Positions 15,057-30,331 of a stretch of 64,000 bases of DNA are shown here, in pieces (position 1 is the first letter of the stretch; each line of letters opens with the position of its first letter). The stretch comes from Opisthocomus hoazin (Eukaryota > Chordata > Aves > Opisthocomiformes > Opisthocomidae). The stretch is taken from positions 5,867,577 to 5,931,576 of the forward strand of contig NC_134417.1 in assembly GCF_030867145.1 (NCBI RefSeq), given 5' to 3'. The position numbers were made by a program, and so were the translations under genes. The notes beneath the pieces were generated by a model. The model had not been told where the DNA came from. It saw only the letters and a list, made by a program, of their open reading frames with translations, and did not search any database.

Positions 15057-15182
15057 AGAGGGGCGTGTCGCGGGGTGAGGGGGGCGTGGCCTCCAGGCGG
15101 GGGGCGTGTCGCAGCGGGCGGTGGGCGTGGCCTCGCGGCGAGGGGGCGTGTCGCGGCGGGCGGCGGGGCGGGGGCGTGGCCG
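15057..15182 (+). promoter_or_regulatory. PFKL: PFKL proximal promoter: periodic GGGCGTG (Sp/KLF-type) box array
   Basis: Six GGGCGTG boxes start at 15061, 15082, 15102, 15123, 15144 and 15172. They alternate strictly between a GGGCGTGTCG form and a GGGCGTGGCC form, so the promoter is three copies of a two-box module of about 41 bp. Spacing is 20-21 bp (two helical turns) except for the last gap of 28 bp. The motif is that of GC/GT boxes bound by Sp and KLF factors. There is no TATA box, and the region is a CpG island. Factor binding is inferred. Confidence 0.7.
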
Positions 15183-15208
15183 GCGGCGCCGGTGCCGGGA
15201 GCGCAGAG

Positions 15209-20873
<5,665 letters not shown>

Positions 20874-23800
20874 TCCCGGCAGCCCGAGCTGTAGCCCCCC
20901 TCCGCGCCCTCCCCATCACCACGTGCTGCTCGGGGAGCACCAGGTCCCCCCGTGTTCTCAGTAGCCCTGTAGCTTTGCCACCGACCCCTTAAAGCAGGCA
21001 GAGCCTGGTCCCGGCTCCCAGACCGGCACAATCCTGCCTGAAATCACTGGTCCGGGGTCTGGTCCCTGTGCAGATGCAGAAAAGCAGTGTTGCTAGAGCC
21101 CAGCTGCACAGCCCTGACCCTTAATCATCTCTTAATAGTTTATTCCTGTTATTTAATTGTGGGGCATCTTGATTCCTTACTGAGCCAGCTGCTGCTTTTA
21201 GTCGCCTGCCCTGCGTGCGGGAGGGGAGCTGAGGAGGATGCGGTGCCGTCCCGGAGCGGGTAGGGGCTGGTCCCGGGGGCTTTCGGCTGCCCCGGCGAAG
21301 CCCCGTCCTCCCGTGGCGTTTGCCCGGTGGGGTGTCTCGAGGGCTCAGCACAGAGCACCGGTCCTGGCAAGCCCCTCTTCCCCGGCCACCCTGCATGATG
21401 CTTGGCTGCGACCGTCACCGCGTGGCCCCGGGTGCCACCGAAGGGGCCGTGCCCATCATCTCACCGCTGCTCTGTGACCCCCCCCCAAATCTTGTACCGT
21501 TCGCGGCGCTGCTCTCCTCCTCCTGAGATAAAACCCGCTGGAGCCAAACCTGCCTCGCTGGAGAGTGGTCACTGCACGCCGAGTCCCCGCGGGGAGGAAC
21601 GGGGAGCGAGACCTGGGGTTAGGGTGGGGATGAGCAAAGCCGGCCGGTTTGCCGGAGCCGGATTAATGGCAGGCCAGGATGTTTCCCTGCTTCGTGCGTC
21701 GTCAAAGCCTGGGAGAGTGGGACCGCGGGCAGCTTCTCCCTGGCCGGGTGCAAGGTCAGCATCCCTCCGCGGGCGGACTTCGCAATCCTGCAGAAAAATT
21801 GCTTCTCCCTTGTTTTGGTTCCCACCTTCAAAGAAGGCGCCGAGGCGATTTATCAAGGCGATGTGTGTGTTTGTTAAGGCAGTTTCTCAGGGCGGCTGCC
21901 AAGCGTGCCGGCTCCCGCGTGCAGCGCTGGGGCTTGGCTGAGCTCCGCCGCGCTCGGCCGATGCCAGACGGCTGCGTGCAGCCCCTTTCCCAGGCCGCGT
22001 TCCTCCCGGGGCTTTCGGCTGACGGCTCCAGCCCCTGGGACATCGCCAGCACTGGGACGCATCACGGTCTTCTGGGTCGAACGTGATTTTTTTCCTCCCT
22101 GTGGAGTTGTCCCCAAGTGACAAATCCCCCTTGATTTCAGTGCTTTTCCCCTAGCTGGCCATGTTACTTGTTTTAGGCTCTGGAGGAAGATGATGATTAT
22201 TGTGTCTTCCCTGCCAGAGCTGGACATGTAGATGAATAGCAGCCTTGCTGATGGAGGCGGCATTGCTGCTATTCCAGGGCGAGCTATCTGCTCTGGGGAC
22301 CCCAGGCAGAGACCTGGCTGCTCATCCCAACGCTGGGAAGGCGGTGGGCGGGAAATGGGCTCTTCCACCGTCCCATGTGCTGCTTTGAAGGATCTCCTAT
22401 CAGCCACGGACCCCTGCGCCGCAGCGGTCCCGCACGCCTGCCTCACCGTCGGCCTCCGAGAGTCCCCGAGGATGCTTTGAACGCGAGCTGCTCTGGATCT
22501 GCACCCGCAGGCAGCCAGCCACTGGCATCTTCCGCCTGCCCTCACCGCTCCATGTCCCCTGCCGAGGCAGGTCAGGGCGAGCGCAGGTCACGCTGAAAAG
22601 CCCCGACGTGGAACCGTAGCCAGGGTGGAACCTCATGCCCGGGCGCAGCAGGCAGGCCTCGGGCGTTCGGCTCCTCGCCGGCACGCGTTTTTCTTCCCCA
22701 AAGAGCGGGCAGAGCACAACGCCACGAGCATCTTGCAGCGGAAGGCAGGCTGCCAGGTCCCCAGAGCGAAGAGGGATGAGCCGAAGGGGCCAGCTCCCCC
22801 CGGCCGGTGCCGAGAGCGAGTGGGACGCTGCGGGGTCAGCCGGCACGGAGCAGTCCGGAGCACCAGGGGCAGCTTGCCTGGCAGCAGGAGCACCGGCACC
22901 GGCCAAGTATGACGAGAACGGCACGTAGGCGTCAAGCTCTCCTCAGGGACCGTCGTGCCGTTGGGGATTAACAGCCCAGCTTCTCCAGCAGAGAGGGGAG
23001 GAACTGTGCCAGAGCAGCCTCCAGCCACAGCGATTGCTCCATTAACCACCTTCACCGCAATCGAGTCCCGCTGACAAATGATGACGCTTGCTTTGATCAC
23101 CCTCCTCCCAGCAGAGCTGGGCGATTCCGGCACACCCAAACGGCAGCTCCCCGACGCGGACAGGCACGACTTCTGCCACCGAGCAAGCTCTCGAGACAGC
23201 CTGGGAGAAGACTTGCCCTCAGCACAGGGGCAAGACGCAAAGAAGATGATGGGTAAGTCTCTCGGGCCCTGGCTGTCAGGCAAAGTCTGGTGTGTCATAA
23301 ATCACACTGGCCATTTCAATGCAGCTGGGTTTAATGCAAAAGGCAAGAACTAGGTCACTGGAAGAGTTTAAGGCATCGGCACTCTTCAACCAAGTGATGA
23401 GGGACAAATTGTGCCCCCTCCCACCAAGGTCAAGTAAACAAACTTATGGACACAAGGCTGTCACGGTCCCCGAGTAGCGGTCCTTCCCGGCAGCGCGACC
23501 TGGGACCGGGGGGCTCAGGCACCTGTACAAACAGGAGGGGGGACACAGAAAGGCCACAGGTCAGGGGACACAGGGAGGGGGGACATGGAAAGGCCACGCT
23601 GCCCGGCTCAGCTCTGCTCACCGTCCCTTTCACTGCCTGCACTCAGTGGCCTTGCCAGGAGGTTCCCAAACAGCACAGTGCCGTGGCACGGCAGCCCCGC
23701 AGCAGCTCGGCGCCGCACCGCGGCACGGGGAGTGGGCGAGCCATTCCACGGGCCCAGCGAGGCGGGAAGGCGCAGGGGCCCGCGGGCCTCCTCCTGCTCC

Positions 23801-23919
23801 ACAGGGCCCACAATGCAAGCCCTGACCCAGACGTAATGGAGCCGTGCCCGCAGTCAGTTGTTCTCACTGTGTTCGCTGAACCCCGGCCGCAACTTACGTG
23901 CCCTAGAGGGATAACTGGT
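20874..23919. other. PFKL 3' UTR and tail-to-tail intergenic spacer
   Basis: No canonical AATAAA follows the PFKL stop on the plus strand within the first kilobase. The nearest variant is GATAAA near 21,525, so the PFKL 3' end is undetermined. The rest is GC-rich sequence without a recognisable exon chain; overlapping open frames on both strands near 21.4-23.3 kb look like composition artefacts. PFKL and CFAP410 converge here. Confidence 0.45.
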
Positions 23920-24848
23920 TTTATTTGGTACGTCAAACGCAAACTGAGACCTTGTAAGGGCTCTATAAAATCCTGGTAAATGCAGCTTTTTCAGTTAAAG
24001 AGATAACGCCACCCCTGATGCCCGTGCAAACCGGGCCGTGACGCTTGGCTTGTTTTCTCCTAACTGCAAAGCGCACAGGGGCTTTTTACTCCAAGGTTAA
24101 GTTTCCTTAAGCTGCTCTAATGCCTGCAGGGGCATGTGGGGGTGAGAATACAGCTGAGCGTTCAGGATCTAGGAGAGAGTAATTTCTGCTTCACCTAGAC
24201 TGCGCTGAGCTTTTCTTTGGGCTGCCCGACCACCAAGTCAGACGCTGCATGCGCTAGCGAGGACCAGAAGTAGTCAGGGGCTGAAGATAAATTAAGAATT
24301 TGACCTTGACCTTCACAATCTGCACCAGACGGTTCCTGGTGATCGTTTCAGGCAGTGGCTCCCTGTCAGACTTCACAAAACCAAATCTTCGCAGTAGAAA
24401 CTGCTGCTACACCCAACCAGGGGCAGCCGAGGGTTAGTCTGGCAGCCAGCCACCGACGAGCAGCGACCTTTCTAGCCGTCAGCAGGCTTTGCCATCCCCC
24501 TTCGATCACGCAGCACAGCAGCACTTCTCACTGCAGCCCTGCTCACTTTTGCTGATTCCCCTGCAGCTGCCCCAGCAACACTGAGATAAAAACGTTAACG
24601 GAGCCTGCTACGTGAGCAGGAATGCTCCCGAGAGCCGGACGAGGTGCTGCCAGCCCCAGGGCGATGTACAGAGCCGAGGGGATGCCAGGAGCTACAGGGG
24701 CAGCCGGCAGCCCCCCGTCCCAGCCCCTCCGCAGGGGAAGCGCAGCGGGAAACGCCGGGGCTTTGGCTGGAGCCAGGCACGTGCGGGCAGAACGGCGCTG
24801 CGGGTCTGGGGCTGGCTGGTGCTCCAGGGAGGTTTGGGACAGGCACAG
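23920..24848 (-). other. CFAP410: CFAP410 3' UTR (proposed), AATAAA on minus strand at 23925-23920
   Basis: The nearest canonical AATAAA on the minus strand downstream of the CFAP410 stop is at 23925-23920, which would give a 3' UTR of about 0.93 kb. A closer non-canonical signal could be used instead. Confidence 0.4.
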
Positions 24849-27800
24849 TCACTCCTCCTGCAGCTCCTTCTTCCGACAGGCCTGGAGCCTCCTCCCCACC
24901 GTCTGCTGGATGATCTCCAGACCCTCCGCGTCCAGCTCCTTCACGAGAAGCAGGATGGCATTCAGGACGTTGTTCTGTCGGGACAGGACAGACCCCGCTT
25001 TATACAAGGACATTAATGCCAGCCCGGACAAGGACACTTGATTTTCAAAGAGCTGCTCTTTCTAGGAACCCCACCACCACTCCCAGCAGCAGTTTGCAAC
25101 AGCCACCTGCAGCTGCAGGGACAGAGCAGCCAAGCCCCCGGAGCAACCATGGGCAGAGACCGCCGTGACGAAGCTAACTGGAACGCAGGACAAACCCGTC
25201 CGCCCAGTCCCTCGCAGACTGCCCACACGCCCCTGGCTCCCGGCCGCCCTCCCAGCCGCCTTCTGCCAGGAAAGGCGCAGTCAGGAGCAGCCACCCTCTC
25301 TCTCCAGCGTGACCGTGTGTAGGATGGGAAAGGACAGGAACCCTCTGATCTGAGGAATAAGATGAGCTTGCAGAATCGGGAAAGCAGGAGCTGGAAGGAA
25401 CCCTTGAGTGTCCCCAGCCCAGCCTCCCACCAGTGCAGGACTACTGCCAACACCAGGCCACGGCTCTGTCAAACGACGTCTTGGAAAACTCCAGGGAGGG
25501 ACTGTGCAGCCTCTCTTACGTAACTGTCCTTCTAGGGAAAAATCTTTTCCCTCACATCCAACCTGAACGTCCCCAGCTGCAACCTGTGGCCACTTCCCCT
25601 TCTTTAATGTTTTCCTTGCCCGAAGGCCAGGTAGCTCTCATGCTGCTGCAAAGCAATACACTCCAGTATGCTCAACACAGGAACGTAAGAGAGATTGCAG
25701 GCAACTAAGAACGAAGCAGAATGTGATCTAGACCCCACTCTGGCCTTCCCGTGCCGACTGAAGTGACGGCACCGAGCCCAGCAGACATCAGCTCTCAGCT
25801 GAAGAGCCAAGATCCATGAGGTTCATCCAAGGCTACACCATGGAGGGTTCTGAGGAACCACTAAACCGTCAATCCAGCAGTCTCCTGTCTGCCAGGTGAA
25901 CAGTCTGCCGGCTGCATTTCACCCGCCGCCCAGCTACTACCACGTGTTCTTCAGACAGCCCCAGCGGAGGGACACCCATGAGCTCGTGTGCAGACAGATC
26001 AAGAGGACAAGCCCCATCGGGCTTTCTTTACGTCTCATGACATCTTAAAGATGAAAAGCAATTTGGTCTTTAAAGGTACTCACTCTCTTCTTTCGGCTGC
26101 AGTCTGACTCTCGAGGTGAGAAGGAGGAAAACTTATCCCTGGGAACAGGCTTCATACCAAGCTCCTCTCGAATTTTGCTAAAGAAGGGGAGGAAGAGCAA
26201 GCGTTATTACGACCAGCTGGCAGAACCTTCTAATCCTTTCTAATCAGGGGCAACCATGCAAGAAGTATCTGGCTGAAGGACTCCAGGCACGTCTATTCAC
26301 TCATCACCACTGCCTACAGACCACAGCACCCCAAGTGAAACTCCCACACGTAGCAAGAGCCTCACAGCTATAAAATATAAACGAGCACGCTGCCACAAGG
26401 ACTCTGCTCCCAGCTCCCCTGGGGATGACACATTCCCACGCCCGATGCTAGCTGGGACCGCAGACCGTGTAACACTTGAACAGCACACGCCACAGCGCGT
26501 CGCGGACGCGGAGCTAAGCAGGAGCGGACTGGAGCTCACGCTTCAGAGAGGATCCATCTCTGTCTGCACGTGCAGCTGCCACCTGAGAGTAAGCACCCAC
26601 CTACAGCAGAGCCTGTTCTGCAGATACAGAACCAGACCCACGAGTGCTATTAAGCCAGCACAGCTCCACCGTGGTGACTGGAAGACGGGAGTTCACACCA
26701 GCTGCAGGCCTGGCCCATGGAACGTCAGGGCTGGCTGGCAGGGTCCCTTCATGCTACACGCAAGTTCAGCCCAGAAATCCCAACAGCTCACAAGCAAGTC
26801 CTCACTTTGTCTCCTCCAGACTGAAGTTCAGCAGTTCGCTCTCGGTCTCCGTTGTGGATTCAGCAGCACTGGATTCAGTGGACTCGGGGCAGCTGTCCTT
26901 CGCGCTCCTCCTGGCTGGTGGGGCCGTGATCTCCTCGCCATCTACCAGGGCCTGGGACAGTTCTTCCTCTGTCACAGCTGCAAAAGCCAAAACGGGGCAT
27001 GTACTGCTGCTGCAGAGCTAAACCGTGGGGGTTTGGTCCAAAGATTGTCCCTTGTACCAGTCTTTTGCTTTCATTCTCCTGCTGCAATAAAGGTGGCACA
27101 GGAGAACGCCAGCAGCTGTCACCAGTCTCTGGAAGTGGGAAAGGTATCAGGGAGGGATGCAAGCATGCCTTCCCATTTCTTGTCTCTAGAGAAGGCTCCA
27201 AAAGCCACCAAATTACTGCTACCAGACGGAAAAGCTTCTCATTTTTTTACAGCAGCAGATCCAATTACAGAATCTGTTTTGCCACAGCAAAGGAGAGAGC
27301 TCTGAAAAAACTCTTATTAGTGGTACTGTCTCAGCTATAATGAGGCTCTCAGCTAGCATTAACTCTGGCACTGCAGGGAAGGGAAGGGAGAAAACAGCTT
27401 AGGAAAGGTGGATCTGCCAGAGGGGACACTCAACCTCTAACACATCCTGGCTCAAGGAAGAGTCAGAGGAGGCCTCAGCGAGAGGAACCAGCACGGCACC
27501 GGTTTCCAGTTGACCACGGCCATGGCTCGGGGCTGTTTTTTTACCTGCGAACACCCACCTTGGTTATCAAGCTTCTGCAGGCTGGGCAGGTTACGCAGCA
27601 CGGTCATTCGGTAGCGGTGGGGGTCCGACCCACAACAGGGATTTTCAGACAGCCACAAGACCCTCAGCCGGGGTAGGTTTTTGAGGTAGAAGAGCTCATT
27701 TAGGCTTGTAATGTTGTTCTTCCTCAGATAGAGTTCGCTCAGATTCTGGCACTGATTCAGCGGCTCGAGGTCTGAGATGCCATTCACGCTGACGAGAGAT

Positions 27801-29458
27801 CACGGGATCAGAGCCCAGCGAGCCCACCCCTCCCTCGCTGCACTGTTCAGGCAGGAGCACAGCGGATCTCCAGCCCCCTTTCCTGCAACGGCTTCACTGA
27901 GGAGCCTCACCCCGGCACAGCACAGCAAGGGACGTTCAGGGGCCTAGGGTTTATAGCACTTTATCTTTTTAAACAGAAGAAAGAATTCAAAAAGCAGGCT
28001 CTCCTCTCTGCTAAGCATGACAAACAGCTTCTGCTTCCCCCAAACACCCACGACACTCGCACCCTGTTCTGTAGCAGCTTCTCACACTCACTGAAGGAGA
28101 ACCCATGTAAGACTTTCAAGCTAAACAGCTCCAATCGGCAGACAGCATAGGCTCCACGGGATCCCCGGGACAGGTGAAGGACGGGTGTGCTGGGGGGAAG
28201 CTTACAGAAACCAAAAGCTTTTTGAGATCCAAGCAGGATTTCAAGAAGCTTTCTGCAAACTGGCCCTACACAGAGGCCCAGAAGATCCCATCTGAACTAC
28301 GGAATAGGACTTAGGGAGCAACATTCCTAGGAGGTTTTGACACTTCTTGAAACCAGGATTATTTTCTCAAGTAGCAAAGGGAAAGGTGCAGAGGAGCTAG
28401 CAGACAAGAAATCTTTTCCGCATCTCTGCCGCTTGAGAAATCGGGCGCGAAGAGCCTGGCAGCTCAGACACACAACCGCAGGAAGGTGGTGAGAAACCGA
28501 GGGCCAGGCTGCAGCCCCGTGAGCAAGGCGATTTCCCCGGCCCTCTCCGAGGCCAGCAGCCTGACATTCACCTGAACGTGATCACCTCGATGTTGGGCAA
28601 ATCCCGGCATATCGATATCTGGGCAGGGAGAGACAGAAACAGTAAGTTGCGCTCCCAGAAAACCAAACACAAACACGAAGCAGTTTACACCACCACCAAG
28701 CCAGATAAAGGCAAGAACAGGAATTCGGGTTTGCTTCAGTCTGACCCAGGCTTAACACCACCGCAGAGGCTCGCGGCCGGCGCAGGCAGCAGCTCGGGAG
28801 CGGGAACCCAGTCGCCAGCCGTCATCGCACCGGTGCTCCGGCAGCCCCGCAGCCTGCACGCAGGGACCCCCGCTGCCCCGGCCGGCCCCATCCAGCGGGA
28901 CCCCCTCCAGCGGGTCCCGACCGGACGAGGCTCCGCTCTCCAGGGCTCCGCGCAGGGCCTGGGAGAGGAATTTTCCAGGCGCCCTCCGGGAACAACAGCA
29001 ACCCTCCTCCGCTTTTCTTTTTTTATTTTTCCGCATGAGGTGCTGATCGCTCCCGACAAGCCCCGCCGCTCGCCCGCCGGCCCCAACCCCGGCCCGCGCC
29101 CTCCCCGCCAGCCCCATCCCCTCCCCGCTGCGGCTGCCGGCCCGGGCGCAGGCTTCCCCCCGGCGGGCCGGACCATGGCGGCGGGGCGGGGGGGGGGTCC
29201 CTCCTCGCTGGCGGCGGGGCTGCGCGGTACTCACGTCCGTCAGGCGGCTGCCCCTGCGGGAGAAGAGCGGGGGGGTCACCGGGAGCGGGGCGCGGCACGA
29301 CCCGCCCGCGCCCCCCGCAGCTACTTGGGCCCGCCCGTCCGACCCCCCCCGGCCCCGGGCCGCCCCCCTGCCGCCGCCCACCAGCAGTTGAGGCGGCGGA
29401 CGCCGTCGAGCGCGGCAGCCTTGGCCCGCGCCAGCACGGCCACCCGCGTCAGCCTCAT
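24849..29458 (-). CDS. CFAP410: Cilia and flagella associated protein 410 (C21orf2), 7 coding exons
   Basis: CFAP410 is a leucine-rich-repeat protein of the centrosome, basal body and photoreceptor cilium, and a partner of the kinase NEK1 in ciliogenesis and DNA repair. Exons (minus strand): 29458-29382, 29253-29235, 28618-28572, 27788-27559, 26977-26806, 26177-26084, 24974-24849. They sum to 765 nt, 254 aa plus stop (human 256). The N-terminus reads [19 protein letters not shown]. LRRs run through about residues 20-105 ([36 protein letters not shown]), followed by the [21 protein letters not shown] cap, then [14 protein letters not shown], a low-complexity Ser/Glu linker and the conserved C-terminal helix [20 protein letters not shown]. 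Exon 2 is only 19 nt. The start codon is the one homologous to human. CFAP410 lies tail-to-tail with PFKL, as on human 21q22.3. Confidence 0.96.
25340..25615 (-). mobile_element. CR1 LINE, degenerate, minus orientation, in CFAP410 intron 6
   Basis: This reads as an old CR1 3' end on the minus strand. It shows the eroded GGAAGGAACCCTT...CCCAGCC motif of the reversed 3' UTR, then CTTGGAAAACTCCAGGGAGG and TTCCCTCACATCCAACCTGAAC, which correspond to SLEIF and FPLRV-type codons in reverse. It is much more diverged than the copies at 8.9 and 30 kb. Confidence 0.65.
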
Positions 29459-29570
29459 GGCGGGCCGCGCAGGCTCCTCCCGGCCGGGGCGGGCACCGGC
29501 ACCGGGACCGGCGGGCCGCGGGGCGTTCCCCCGCCGGGGAGGGCGGGCCGTGAGGCGGGGACCGGCGGCA
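29050..29570 (-). promoter_or_regulatory. CFAP410: CpG island promoter of CFAP410
   Basis: Very CpG-dense sequence covers exons 1 and 2 and the bases just upstream of the start at 29458. No TATA box is visible. It ends abruptly at the CR1 insertion near 29,572, so only about 110 bp of unique sequence separates the start codon from the retroelement. Confidence 0.65.
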
Positions 29571-29571
29571 G

Positions 29572-29956
29572 GAGGAGCGGCTGAGGGAGCCGGGGCTGTT
29601 TAGTCTGGAGGAGGCTGAGGGGGGACCTTACTGCTCTCTACAGCTACCTGAGAGGAGGGTGTAGTGAGGTGGGGGTGGGTCTCCTCTCCCAGGTAACTAG
29701 CGGTAGGACGAGAGGCAATGGCCGCAAGCCGGGTCAGGGGAGGTTTAGATTGGATATTAGGAAAAATTTATTTACTGAAAGAGTGGTCAGGCATTGGAAC
29801 AGGCTGCCCAGGGCAGTGATGGAGTCACCATCCCTAAAGGTGTTCAAAAAACGTGTAGATGTGGCACTTCAGGATATGGTTTAGCAGGCATGGTGGTGTT
29901 GGGCGCATGGTTGGACTTGATGATCTTAGAGGTCTTTTCCAACCTATGATTCTATG
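29572..29956 (+). mobile_element. CR1 LINE 3' end, abutting the CFAP410 promoter
   Basis: It begins with the codons for [19 protein letters not shown] and continues through [20 protein letters not shown] and [20 protein letters not shown]. It then has the 3' UTR with TTTAGCAGGCATGGTGGTGT, GGTTGGACTTGATGATCTTA and a GATTCTATG tail. The tail and coding details differ from the copy that follows at 29,997, so these are two subfamilies. Confidence 0.92.
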
Positions 29957-29996
29957 TATTTATATCCAGCGTTACGTGTGAGCGTACCTAATATAT

Positions 29997-30331
29997 GCTT
30001 ACAAATATCTGCAGGGTGGGTGTCAGGAGGATGGGGCCAGACTCTGTTCAGTGGTGCCCAGTGACAGGACAAGGGGCAATGGGCACAAACGGAAGCACAG
30101 GAAGTTCCAGCTGAACACGAGGAAGAACTTCTTCCCTCTGAGGGTGACGGAGCCCTGGCACAGGCTGCCCAGGGAGGTTGTGGAGTCTCCTTCTCTGGAG
30201 ATATTCAAGACACGCCTGGACAAGGTCCTGTGCAGCCTGCTGTAGATGACCCTGCTTCTGTGGGGGGTTGGACTGGGTGACCCACAGAGGTCCCTTCCAG
30301 CCCCCACCATTCTGTGATTCTGTGATTCTGG
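29997..30331 (+). mobile_element. CR1 LINE 3' end, second copy in tandem orientation
   Basis: This is a 5'-truncated copy of the same subfamily as the 8.86-kb and 2.82-kb elements, with [61 protein letters not shown] and a CATTCTGTGATTCTGTGATT tail. It follows the previous CR1 after about 40 bp, in the same orientation. Confidence 0.93.

Noticed and set aside
20874-24848. Search for AIRE or TRPM2 exons next to PFKL/CFAP410, as in human
   Set aside because: No SAND, PHD or TRP-channel coding segments were seen in either flank of the PFKL-CFAP410 pair.
28578-29603. A 341-codon plus-strand open frame
   Set aside because: It is antisense to CFAP410 exons 1-3 in a CpG island. The translation is Pro/Arg/Ala-rich low complexity with no family features.
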